64,000 nucleotides of DNA from Alopecurus myosuroides (taxonomy: Eukaryota; Streptophyta; Magnoliopsida; Poales; Poaceae): the NCBI GenBank assembly GCA_028641055.1, contig CM054060.1, positions 160,086,322 to 160,150,321 of the forward strand. The letters run 5' to 3'. Positions 46,183-56,998 of this stretch are shown here, piece by piece (position 1 is the first letter of the stretch; each line of letters opens with the position of its first letter). Below the pieces are notes generated by a model. That model was not told the origin of the DNA. It made no database searches and saw only the letters and a program-made list of their open reading frames with translations. The position numbers and the translations under genes were made by a program.

Positions 46183-46594
46183 CGCAAGGAATATGTCGGC
46201 GACGGTGTAGTAGGCGAGGACGCCGGACTTGGGAGGGGCGGCTGGACGGGGAGCGGGCCGAGGGGTGGTGGGAGACGACGACGGAGGCGACGACCGGGAG
46301 GGGTGGCGGGTGGGAGCAGGGTGGTATGGCTAGGGCAATAGAGAGGAGGCGATTTGTGTCCTGGCGTGCGGGCCATGCGTGTATAATGGGAACGCTCCGA
46401 ACGTGTCCGCGTGCATCCGCACCGACGCATTTCCGTCCTATATTTAGACCGGGAATGGGTCAAAACGGACAGAAAACCGGGCGTTTGTCCGGAATCTTGA
46501 AATGAGTCGCGCGTATTGGGTCGTGTTTTTGCCTCGCGCGGATGGAATCGGATGCGAACGGACCGAATAGGTCGGCGCGTTGGAGTTACTCTTA

Positions 46595-46761
46595 CGAAAA
46601 TTCGGGATATAAGATTACACAGTCACATGTTTATTTATTTCGTTCGTGTGTGCCACCACATTTCGATAAGTTCATACATCGTCAACACTAATTACCAAGA
46701 AAAGGGAAAAACAAAGCATCGTACAAATGCCAGACGCCAACTCGAAACTAATCATCAGAGT
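46595..46761 (-). terminator. 3' untranslated region and polyadenylation signal of the GDSL gene
   Basis: Downstream of the stop at 46762 the minus strand reads GAAATAAATAAACATG near 46626-46641, a plausible AATAAA-type signal about 120 bp after the stop and about 35 bp before the Harbinger end at 46594. Positions of cleavage cannot be read from sequence. Confidence 0.5.
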
Positions 46762-47964
46762 CTACTGGCGCGGGAAGCTGACTGGCGCAGGGGACGCGAG
46801 GCCTCGGTGGTAGAGCAGCTCGGTCATCACCTTGTAGGAATGCTGCGTGAGGTGGACGCCGTCCCAGCTGAGGTGCTCGTCGGGCCTGGCGCACACCGTC
46901 GTCCCGTTCGCGCCGCACATCCTGTCCATGTCCACGTTGTAAGCGCCGCCGCCGGCCCCGCAGCACGCCCTGAACGCGGCCGTGGCGTCGAAGCCCATCC
47001 TGGACGCGCCCCTCAGCATCTGCACGTACGCCGAGAAGTAGTCGGCGTAGGCGATTGTGGCGGACGGGTACAGCCGCCGCAGCTCCCGGATGCCCTGCTG
47101 CAGCACCACGTTGTGCATCTGCGCGAACAGGTTGAGCCCGATGAGGCAGCCGCTGCCGTCGTACGAGCCCGGGTCCGTCTCGTTCACCGCGCTCAGGTAG
47201 CTCGGCACGCACCCGAGCGGGAAGTTGCCCGGGATCACCAGCCGCGTGGCGCCCATGTCGAGCAGCTCCTTGGCCGCGCTCGTGATGGACTTGACCACCT
47301 GCGGGACGAGCACCAGCGACTCCACCGCGCCGGTCAGCATGTGCCCGACGTTGTTGTAGAGCCCGCCGTTCGCCTGAGGGCGGTTCGTGGCGAAGGCGTA
47401 GTTGTAGTCGTTCCCGCCGATCTCGCCCACCATGACCAGCGACCTCGCCAGCTTCTCGCGCATCTCGGAAGACGACTTTGTGGTGCTGGCCATGAAATCC
47501 TTGAACCGTTGGAGCTGCACGCCGAGGGAGCTGTTGGTGTGGGCCATGTTGACCCCTATCTTGGCGAGCGACGCCGTGTCCAGGGCGGTGGCGCCCGTGA
47601 CGGCGAAGTTGACGCCGTGCGTGAAGTCGGCGCCCTTGTCAAAGTACGGGTTGAGCAACGGCAGCCCAAGATCCTTGGCGAGGAAGTCGATCATGAGGTG
47701 GCCGTCGGAGCATCGCCCAGTGGCGCCACCGATGGCCGAGCCGTAGGGAAGCCCGCCGGTGTGTTCCATCATCCCGACGGCCCCTTCCCGGATGAAGTTC
47801 CCGGTGTCCGATATCGAGTCCCCGAAGTTGTATATCGCCGTGATGCCGTCGACCGTCCTCGGCGCCGACGAAGGCGACGGAGACGGTGCAGGGACGGGCC
47901 TGCCGAGGCAGCCGACGACGAAGAGGAGCGCGACAAGGAAGCGGAGGAGGCCCTTCGCAGCCAT
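46762..47964 (-). CDS. GDSL esterase/lipase, intact and intronless
   Basis: 400 codons from ATG at 47964 to the stop at 46762. Residues 1-21 are a signal peptide (LLRFLVALLFVVGCLG), so the enzyme is probably secreted to the apoplast; a Pro/Ser/Ala linker follows (23-36). SGNH-hydrolase landmarks: block I FGDSISDTGN (47-56, nucleophile Ser50), block II with GVNFAVTGAT (117-126), block III GGNDYN (183-188), and block V SWDGVHLT (366-373) with Asp368 and His371 completing the triad. N-glycosylation sequons include NSS (144) and NGT (353). It would hydrolyse ester bonds of lipids, cutin/wax-type or acylated carbohydrate substrates; the substrate cannot be told from sequence. Many relatives have several introns, so the single exon could be ancestral in its clade or reflect a retrocopy. 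It is the only intact cellular gene in the window. Confidence 0.93.
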   Translation of the reverse strand: MAAKGLLRFLVALLFVVGCLGRPVPAPSPSPSSAPRTVDGITAIYNFGDSISDTGNFIREGAVGMMEHTGGLPYGSAIGGATGRCSDGHLMIDFLAKDLGLPLLNPYFDKGADFTHGVNFAVTGATALDTASLAKIGVNMAHTNSSLGVQLQRFKDFMASTTKSSSEMREKLARSLVMVGEIGGNDYNYAFATNRPQANGGLYNNVGHMLTGAVESLVLVPQVVKSITSAAKELLDMGATRLVIPGNFPLGCVPSYLSAVNETDPGSYDGSGCLIGLNLFAQMHNVVLQQGIRELRRLYPSATIAYADYFSAYVQMLRGASRMGFDATAAFRACCGAGGGAYNVDMDRMCGANGTTVCARPDEHLSWDGVHLTQHSYKVMTELLYHRGLASPAPVSFPRQ

Positions 47965-48024
47965 CGACGTGGAATTGGCGGCGGCGGTTTCGGTGTGGAG
48001 AAGATTTTGTGGCCATGGCCCTCC

Positions 48025-48034
48025 TATTTATGCC
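48025..48034 (-). promoter_or_regulatory. TATA box of the GDSL gene
   Basis: The minus strand reads CATAAATAGG about 62-70 bp upstream of the start codon, which predicts a short 5' leader of about 30-40 bases. No other core element is obvious. Confidence 0.6.
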
Positions 48035-48044
48035 GTCCGTCTGT

Positions 48045-48590
48045 TCCCGGCTTCCATCTCCAGTCGGACAAAGTGACCACTGTGCGGTTCAGAAACGGAT
48101 TCGAGATCAGTATACCTACCTCAAAGAGACCGAAAAAACAGCCAAGGATCCCGGATGAGAGAGGGTATCGGCAACCGATTCGGTGCACCATGGCCCGTGC
48201 CGTCTCGGTGACGGCACGCAGCCAGATCCACGGCTGCACGCGCATAGTTGCTGTGCAATTCAATGTTGGCAGCAAGATAATAATACATCATGATGCCAAC
48301 TGGGTTTTGTTTTTCATTATCTCAAAAAAACGGTGGCAACAACCTCACCGGAAAATACTGTTAGAACTCAAATGATCTAGAATCAATGTGGATCAATTGT
48401 GTGACAACCAACCAGAACACTGAAAAGATCAAATCAGAGTGATTTAGAGGGCATTAAAGATTCTAGCGTTTGTAGTCATCGTCCGAGCAGGCGAGGTTTA
48501 AGGTTAATGTAGTTGAGATAGTCGGAGCAGACGCCGGTGACGATCGCCGGATCACGCGGTGACCCTCGGGTCTCCACCGACACTACCTAG
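48045..48590. other. Upstream region of the GDSL gene
   Basis: No ORF or repeat that I can support. It separates the gene's TATA box from a CACTA terminus at 48591 and is the likely promoter region. Confidence 0.4.
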
Positions 48591-49085
48591 CACTACCGGA
48601 GACGAGTTCTTTGCCGTATGCTCGTTTCTTTGCTATGTGCACTCCATCGGGCACACGGCATTGATATTCTTTGTCGTGTGTCGCACACGGTAAAGGCAAA
48701 CACACGGTCTAGTACAGCAAACAGCACACGGTAAAGATAAAGACACGACAAAGAATCAAGAATGCACACGGTAAAGAAAAAACACGGCAAAGATTACGGC
48801 CACGTGGCAATTCCGTTGCGGGGCAGAACGGAGATGTTACATCAGTTCTTTGCATACGGCAAAGATATGTCATTTACCATGTGCATGCACACGGCAAAGA
48901 ACTGACATCGTATTCACCGTTTCTGGCCCACAGTCAGTTCTTTGCCGTGTGCATGCACACGACAACAGTACATCCTTTGCCATGTGCATGCACACGGCAA
49001 AGAACTTTTTTTATTTTTTCTTCCAAAATAGCTTGTTAAATTTATAATTACGAAATTTAATTTTATTTATCAATTTATAATAAAT
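48591..49085. mobile_element. CACTA (En/Spm) terminus with subterminal repeats
   Basis: Starts CACTACCGGAGACGAG after a TAG. From 48608 to 49000 there are more than ten direct and inverted copies of TTTGCCGTGTGC / GCACACGGCAAAGA, the usual subterminal repeat array of Triticeae CACTA elements. AT-rich sequence follows (49005-49085) and then the tandem array. No transposase or opposite end is visible. Confidence 0.8.
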
Positions 49086-49101
49086 CTCCTTGTTTACCCT
49101 A

Positions 49102-52100
49102 ACACAACCAAGCAACTAGTTTGACATTGCTACCCCCTTTCGACGCCGTTACGGCGTTTTCCGTATAAGTCTGGTATTTCTCCAGCGGGTCTAGGGTTTC
49201 ACCGGAGGGGGGGCTACAGAGCGTTTGGATCTCAACACAAGTTAGGGGGTGCCCTACCATGTTAGTATAGGTGTGTTGTGTGCTTTGGATGGCAACTATT
49301 TCACTCCGGGGTGTGGGCCACTTCACCGGCATCCACTTCTCTCTCGTGAGTTTACACACGCTTATAGGGTGAAACTACCGTATCGGACGAAACATCGTGA
49401 ATCTTCCGAAGAGTTGTGTTTTACCAATGTGTCTTGGGTTTCTATGGCCTACCCTAACACAACCAAGCAACTAGTTACACATTGCTACCCCATTTCGATG
49501 TCGTTACCGCGTGTTTCCGTATAAGTCCGGTATTTCTCCAGTGGGTCTAGGGTTTCACCTGGGGGGGCTACGGAGCGTCTGGATCCCAACACAAACTAGG
49601 GGGTGCCACACCATGTTAGTATAGATGTGTTGTGTGCTTTGGATTGCAAATATTTCACTCCGGGGCGTGGGCTGCTTCACCGGCATCCAATTCTCTCTCG
49701 TGAGTTTACACGCGCTTATACGGTGAAACTCCCGGATCTGACGGAACGGGGAGAAACTTGACAATAGGTGGGCCCTACCATTGTCTTGGGTGTTCCTTGG
49801 TCCTAAAATGACACAACCAAGCAACTAGTTCCACTTTGCTACTCCCTTCCGACTCACGTAGAGGGGCCAGGATGGCAGTTCCGTCTTTTTCTACAGCGGG
49901 GCTAGGGTTTCACCGGAGAGGGGCTCCGGAGCGTCTGAATCCCACAAAGTCCCATGTTATACCATAACATGTGTGTTAGAGTTTTCCATGTGTCTTGGAT
50001 GCCAAATATCCCATCACTCCCTGTGTTATGGCCTCACTGGCGTCGAATTCTCTCTTTCGGGTTCCAGGACTGCTCACACCCCGAAACTCCCGGAACTGAC
50101 GGAACAGGGGGAACATTGCCAATAGATGGGCCCTACCATTGTCTTGGGTGTTCCTTGGTCCTAAAATGACACAACAAAGCAACTAGTTCCACTTTTCTAC
50201 CCCTACCGGCTCACGTAGAGGGGCCAGGACGGCAGTTCCGTCTTTTTCTACAGCGGGGTTAGGGTTTCACCGGAGAGGGGCTCCGGAGCGTCTGAATCCC
50301 ACCAAGTCCCATGGTATGCCATACCATGTGTGTTAGAGTTTTACATGTGTCTTTGATGCCTAAGATCCCATCACTCTCTGTGTTATGGCCTCACCGGCGT
50401 CGGATTCTCTCTTCCGGGTTCCAGGACTACTCACACCCCGAAACTCCCGGAACTGACGGAACGGGGGGAACCTTGCCAATAGGTGGGACCTACCATTGTC
50501 TTGGGTGTTACTTGGGCCTAACATGACACAACCAAGCAACTAGTTCCACTTTTCTACCCCCTTCCGGCTCACGTAGAGGGGCCAGGATGGCAGTTCCGTC
50601 TTTTTCAACAGCGGGGCTAGGGTTTCACCGGAGAGGGGCTCCGGAGCGTCTCAATCCCACCAAATCCCATGGTATGCCATACCATCTGTGTTAGAGTGTG
50701 CCATGTGTATTGGATGCCAAATATACCATCACACTCTGTGTTATGGCCTCACCGGCGTCAGATTCTCTCTTCCGAGTTCCAGGACTGCTCACACCCCGAA
50801 ACTCCCGGATCTGACGGAACAGGGGGAAACTTGCCAATAGGTGGTCCCTACCATTTTCTTGGGTGTTCCTTGGGCCTAAAATTACACAACCAAGAAACTA
50901 GTTCCACTTTGCTACCCCCTTCCAGCTCACGTAGAGGGGCCAGGACGGCAGTTCCGTCTTTTTCTATAGCGGGGCTAGGGTTTCACCGGAGAGGGGCTCC
51001 GGAGCGTCTGAATCCCACCAAGTCCCATGGTATGCCATAGAATGTGTGTTATAGTGTTCCATGTTTCTTGGATGCCAAAGATCCCATCACTATCTGTGTT
51101 ATGGCCTCACTGGCGTCGGATTCTCTCTTCCGGGTTCCAGGACTGCTCACAACCCGAAACTGCCGGATCTGACGGAACGGGGGGAACCTTTCCAATAGGT
51201 GGGCCCTACCATTATCTTGGGTGTTCCTTGGTCCTAAAATGACACAAAAAGCAACTAGTTCCACTTTGCTACCCCCTTCCGGCTCACGTAGAGGGGCCAG
51301 GACGGCAGATCCGTCTTTTTCTACAGCGGGGCTAGGATTTCACCGGAGAGGGGCTGCGGAGCGTTTGAATCCCACCAAGTCCCATGGTATGCCATACCAT
51401 GTGTGTTATAGTTTTCCATGTGTCTTGGATGCCAAATATACCATCACTCCCTGTGTTATGGCCTCACCGGTGTCGGATTCTCTCTTCCGGGTTCGAGGAC
51501 TTCTCACATCCCGAAACTCTCTGATCTGACAGAACGGGGGGAAACTTGCCAATAGGTGGGTCCTACCATTGTCTTGGGTGTTACTTGGTCCTAAAATGAC
51601 ACAACAAAACAACTAGTTCCACTTTGCTACCCCCTTACTGCTCACGAAGAGGGGCCAGGACGGCAGTTCCGTCTTTTTCTACAGCGGGGCTAGGGTTTCA
51701 CCGGAGAGGGGCTCCGGAGCGTCTCAATCCCACCAAGTCCCATGGTATGCCATACCATCTGTGTTAGAGTGTGACATGTGTATTGGATGCCAAATATCCC
51801 ATCACACTCTGTGTTATGGCCTCACCGGCGTCGGATTCTCTCTTCAGGGTTCCAGGACTGCTCACACCCCAAAACTCCCGAATCTGACGAAACGGGGAGA
51901 AACTTGCCAATAGGTGGGCCCTACCATTGTCTTGGGTGTTCCTTGGTCCTAACATGACACAACAAAGAAACTAGTTCCACTTTGCTACCCCCTTCCGGCT
52001 CACGTAGAGGGGCCAGGACGGCAGTTCCGTCTTTTTCTACAGCGGGGCTAGGGTTTCATCGGAGAGGGGCTCCGGAGCGTCTGAATCCCACCAAGTCCCA

Positions 52101-53235
52101 TGGTATGCCATACCATGTGTGTTAGAGTGTGACATGTGTCTTGGATGCCAAAGATCCTATCACTATCTTTGTTATGGCCTCACTGGCGTCGGATTCTCTC
52201 TTCCGGGTTCTAGGACTGCTCACAACCCGAAACTCCCGGATCTGACGGAACGGGGGGAACCTTGCCAATAGGTGGGCCCTACCATTATCTTGGGTGTTCC
52301 TTGGGCCTAACATGACACAACAAAGCAACTAGTTCAACTATGCTACCCCTTTCGGCTCACGTAGAGGGGCCAGGACGGCAGATCCGTCTTTTTCTACAGC
52401 GGGGCTAGGATTTCACTGGAGAGGGGTTGCGGAGCATCTGAATCCCAACAAGTACCATGGTATTCCATACCATGTGGGTTATAGTTTTCCATGTGTCTTG
52501 GATGCCAAATATACCATCACTCCCTGTGTTATGGCCTCACCGGCGTCAGATTCTATCTTCCGGGTTCGAGGACTTTTCACATCCAGAAACTCTCGGATCT
52601 GACAGAACGGGGGAAACTTACCAATAGGTGGGTCCTACCATTGTATTGGGTGTTAATTGGGTCTAAAATGACACAACCAAGCAAATAGTTCCACTTTGCT
52701 ACCCTCTACCGGCTCACGTAGAGGGGCCAGGACGGCAGTTCCGTCTTTTTCTACAGCGGGGCTATGGTTTCACCGGAGAGTGGCGCCGGAGCGTCTGAAT
52801 CCCACCAAGCCCCATGGTATGCCATAACATGTGTGTTAGATTTTTCCATGTGTCTTTGATGACAAATATCCCATCGCTCCCTATGTTATGGCCTCACCGG
52901 CGTCGGATTCTCTCTTCCGGGTTCTAGGACTGCTCACACCTCGAAACTCCCGGAACTGACGGAACAGGAGGAACCTTGCCAATAGGTGGGCCCTACCATT
53001 GTATTGGGTGTTCCTTGGGCCTAACATGACACAACAAAGCAACCAGTTCCACTTTTCTATCCTCTTCCGGCTCACGTAGAGGGGCCAGGACGACAGTTAC
53101 GTCTTTTTCTACATCGGGGCTAGGGTTTCACCGGAGAGGGGCTTCGGAGCGTCTGAATCCCACCAAGTCCCATGGTATGCCATAAAATGTGTGTTAGTGT
53201 GTGCCATGTGTCTTGGATGCCAAATATCCCATCAC
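49102..53235. repeat. Tandem satellite, 358-bp monomer, about 11.6 units
   Basis: Units start (at ACACAACCAA or its variant) at 49102, 49457, 49811, 50169, 50526, 50884, 51242, 51599, 51957, 52315, 52671 and 53029, i.e. 354-358 bp apart; the last is cut at 53235 by an LTR. Each unit has a conserved core with TAGAGGGGCCAGGA, GTTCCGTCTTTTTCTACAG, TAGGGTTTCACCGGAGAGG and CCAATAGGTGGGCCCTACCA. The first two units are the most divergent. Short open frames recur once per unit on both strands and are by-products of the repeat. I do not recognise it as pAs1/Afa, pSc119.2 or another well-known Triticeae satellite. Confidence 0.95.
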
Positions 53236-56200
53236 TGTAGCATCCCAAGTATGAAAAATAGCCATTAGAATGTTTACTCTCTGTTATTTTATGTTTTGCA
53301 TCATGACATCATGTTCATTGCATTTGTTTTGCTTTGTTTTCCAATTGTTTTCCTCTGTTTTCCTTTGTTTTCTATTTGAATTTTCAAACCAAATTCAAAT
53401 ATTTTGTTTCATACTTGTGCTGTTACAATTTCCAAAATGAATATTCAAATCAAAACAATCATTTGTTTCCATTAAAGTTGTAATTTCAAAAACTATTGTT
53501 TTGTTTCTATCAATAATTTATTTAATACCCAAACATTTTCAAATTCAATTATATTTCCAAAACAGCAACCCTTTTGAATTTTATGGAAATTACAAAACAA
53601 ATCTATCATTTGTTCCAAATAAACTTGATTTTAAAAACTTTTAATTGCTTAAGTTCAATTATTCAATTAATAGTAAATTCACTCAAATTTCAATTAAAAA
53701 TACAACAACACCATAATTCAATTTTTTTTTGAAAACAAAAGTTTGCAATGTTGCTGTTACCATAATTAAACTATACCATTCAAACTAGTAAATGGCTTAA
53801 GTTCAATTCTTTCAATTAATATTAAAATTCAATCAAATTCAAACAAATTGCAAACAGAAACAAATTTGAATTATTTGGAAAACCAAAGTTTGTGCTTAGG
53901 TTGCTGTTACAATAAATGTTCCATACAAATTTTCCAAAAATTCTCTAAATCCTAAAACCATTCCTTTTGTCCTTTTTTCCTTTTCAGCAAAAAAAAGAAA
54001 GAGCATAAAAAGATAAAACAAAACGGAAAGAGAAGGGCAGGCCAGTGGGCAGCAGGCCCAGCCCACCAGCCCACCGACCCAAATTACCCCTTCGCCCCTG
54101 TCTTCCTCCCTCGTACGGCAGGCCATCCATGGCAGCCACGTCGACAGAGAGGAGCAGGGACGGCCGTGAGCATCTCACCTCCCCCTATAACCCTAGCATC
54201 GATCTCCTCCCGTGCCCTAGACCCCTCCACCTTTCTCCTCGAGCGCCGCCAATTCTTTCCCTCTCTCTGCACGCTGCTCCTCTCCCTCTGTTTCTGCTCC
54301 ACCACCGAACCACCACCGCCATCGTACGGAGTTCCGGTGATCGCCGCCGTTTCAAAGCCCCACCGGCCAGGCTAGGGCCGGGAATCGGTCCACCTCGATG
54401 CCGGCTACCTCCTCGGCGTCACCACAGGGGCCGGGAGCCACGGAGTCGCCGCCGCCGTCCTCTTTTCGCCGCCGGTCGCCACCACCGAGCGCCTGCTGTT
54501 TTTCTTCAGAGAGGTGAGCAGCACCTCTGTCTCTTTTCCCTCGCCCTCCTCTCTGCAAGCAACCGCGAGCACGCACCGTCACGGGCACACACGCACGCAA
54601 TCACCACGAGCAGCAACCGCCGCAGAGCTCGCCGCCGGCGCCCTGCAACTCGCCCTGTCAAAGTTCAGACAACTGAACTTTGATGTTCAGGTTCAGTTAG
54701 CGCCCCAACTGAACCATATACCCCCACAACCCCCCTTACTGTCAACAAGCACACAGCCACCGCAGTGGTTACTGCCCACTGCGCGCAAGCAGAGGTTGTG
54801 GGTTCGAATCCCACCCCCGGGATTAAAACCCCCTTTTCCATTTTAATTTTTCCAGGCCCTGCACAAATCCCAGAATCACAAACCAGTCCATGTAGTTTCT
54901 TCTAGGCCCCTGTAATACTTTTTTTAAGTCCCTGGATATTGTTTAAAATGGCAGAATAATACCTAATCTTGGAAATTGCTTAAATAATTCATTTTAACTC
55001 CAATTTCAACATTTTAAATATGTTTTCCACTCCAAATTAAATTCTCTACCTAAATATAAATTTTGTTTACTGTTTTGAATATTTCAAATTGGTGAAATAT
55101 TTGAATCCTTGTTTAATTCATTTAATTTTGCAAAATTCATAACTTGGGAATAAAAATTCCAAATTCAACAAACTAAATATGTTTTCCATTCAATTTTTCA
55201 TGAACTTCGCAAATATCAACTTTGTGTTCTGTTTTGAATAATTTAAATTGCTGAAAACAACTGTTTCTTGATTAATGCATTTAAAATTGCCAAATTAATA
55301 ACTTGCTCATTTTAAATCCATTTTCAACAAATAAAATATGTTTTCCATACTAAATTAAACCACCTTTCCAAATATAAACTTTGTTTCATGTTTTGGATAA
55401 TTAAAATTGGTTAAATAATTTAAACCTTGTTTAAATTATTTAAAATTGTTAAACTCATAACTTGGTCAAATTAATTTCTTTTTGAACATATAAAATATGT
55501 TTCCAAACCAGAAAAATATAAACCTTTCAAATATGGGTTTGAATTAATGTTTTGAACAAATAAAAATTCAAATAAGTTCATACTTGAATTAAATCCTTTT
55601 AAATCTTGTTTAAACTTGTTTAATTCATAATTAATTCATCCTAAATCCTTTTTCAACCAGTGAAACATGTATTCCACCTAAAATTGTGTGTTCTTATCAA
55701 ATATGAACTTTGTTATCTATTTTGAACAATTAAAAGTGGTGAAAACAACAAATGCTTGTGTGACACCTTTAAGAAACCAAAATTTCAGAACTTAACAAAT
55801 AAATATTCCAAACTTGGTAAACTTTATTTCAAATTGTTCCTATTGTTGTTTTCTTTCTGTTTTCCTCATCCATGCATCATGCTAATCCACTTTCACCTGT
55901 TGGTTATTTGTAGAACAATTATTCCAACCTTAATTCATGGATTGCATATGGGTCCATTTAATTGTGTTACCATGTCAGCTATCTTATTTTGGTGCATCAA
56001 TTAAATTGACATGCATCATCCCATGATTGTGCATTATGCCATGTTATTGATTGTTTGTCTCTCTGCGTTGTTTGTTTGCTTCTTCTCGAATAGACGACGA
56101 CGTTGAGACAGACGATACTTACGACACCCCTTCTGAGGATCTAGCTCAGTACCAGGCTGCTGAGTTTGCAGGCAAGTATTCACTCACATGAACCATTGTG

Positions 56201-56998
56201 TTCCTTTTCAACATTGGATACCGATACTTTCTGTTGTCTATTCTGCTAGCCCTACGAATCGTTGCTTGTGTTCGATCCTATCACATGTTATCCTTTAACC
56301 CTGATATAGCCTCACCTCCACACCTATAACCCCTTTGCTTGTTGCCCGTGTCTTACTAGCATGCTTAGGGTTGTTTCTGCTCGAGTCTGTTACCCGTTAC
56401 TTTTTGTTACCATATTACTTATGTTCTGGGGCTCGATGTTTAAACAATCAACCTGTTAATGTTTGAGGTAATAATAATTTGATGATAAGGCACCGGCAGG
56501 AGGCCCGGCGTGGTTTTGAAGCCTGCAAGTGTCGACCCTAATTAGGAAAAGGGTCTTGTCTACTGATCCATGATGAGCGCACTAACCGCATGTGGGAAGC
56601 GTGTATGGGCGCCCCCCTCAATTTGATTCGATTCGCATCTCGTCCAAATCGCCTCATTTAGTTTGGGTTTTCCATTTGCCGCATGCATATGCAGGTGCGA
56701 ACCCTTGGTACCAGGGTGGAACTTTTGTAGTCGGCATTTAGGGAGACACGTTCTTAGAGTGCTATGAGGGTCCCCTTTTCTTCGTGGGGCTTGATTAGCC
56801 ATGCGCTCAATTGCACGGGGTTCTTTGGGCTTGATGCGAATAAGAGTTGAGTTGTGTTGAGTGCCCCGCTTAGTGGAAGGGCCTTTCCATCTGGCGGGTT
56901 ATTCTTACGTGTACGGTCAAATTGGTGCACCCCTGCAGGGTAAAATCTTCTCGAGAAGCCGTGTTTTCCGCGGTTATGGATGACTTGGTGAAAGTACT
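53236..56998 (+). repeat. Long LTR related to the LARD-like LTR, cut by a Gypsy element
   Basis: Starts TGTAGCATCCCAAG inside a satellite unit and runs at least 3763 bp. It shares its layout with the 35839 LTR: AT-rich, GC-rich leader-like section (54040-54680) with GTGAGC donor at 54514, T-arm-like sequence (54798-54814), AT-rich blocks, GGCACCGGCAGGAGGCCCGG (near 56489) and a palindrome-rich block (56931-56995). Overall it is well diverged from it. Its end and the rest of its element lie beyond the Gypsy insertion at 56999, outside the window. Confidence 0.8.
54798..54814 (+). other. tRNA T-arm-like sequence with perfect stem in LTR
   Basis: GTGGG-TTCGAAT-CCCAC: a perfect 5-bp stem with a 7-base T-loop and an exact B-box (GGTTCGAATCC, 54801-54811). 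Upstream ACTGCCCACTGCGCG does not form a clear D-arm/A-box, so it is not a tRNA gene. Confidence 0.7.

Larger units (their letters stand above)
35469..46591 (-). mobile_element. PIF/Harbinger element interrupted by a 9-kb LTR element
   Basis: Ends GAGCAACAC (35469) and, inverted, GAGTAACTCC (46591), flanked by TTA at 35466-35468 and 46592-46594. Without the LTR element (35839-44870) it is about 2.1 kb. The minus strand carries a Harbinger transposase pseudogene. Both flanks have the GCGCCGACC..TTTGGTCCG / GCGCCGACCTATTCGGTCCG subterminal similarity. The right end lies about 170 bp beyond the stop codon of the GDSL gene. Confidence 0.8.

Noticed and set aside
46516..48375. 619-codon plus-strand ORF over the GDSL gene
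   Set aside because: It is the antisense shadow of a GC-rich coding sequence; its composition (Arg/Val/His-rich, no domain) and exact overlap with the GDSL frame show no independent gene.
49249..53075. Many 60-120-codon ORFs in the satellite
   Set aside because: They recur once per 358-bp unit on both strands and change frame with unit indels; by-products of the repeat.
49102..53235. CRISPR-like regular repeats
   Set aside because: Units are 358 bp and contiguous, without short repeats and unique spacers; a eukaryotic satellite.
54770..54830. tRNA gene
   Set aside because: Only the T-arm/B-box is convincing; no acceptor stem pairing, D-arm or anticodon arm could be drawn.
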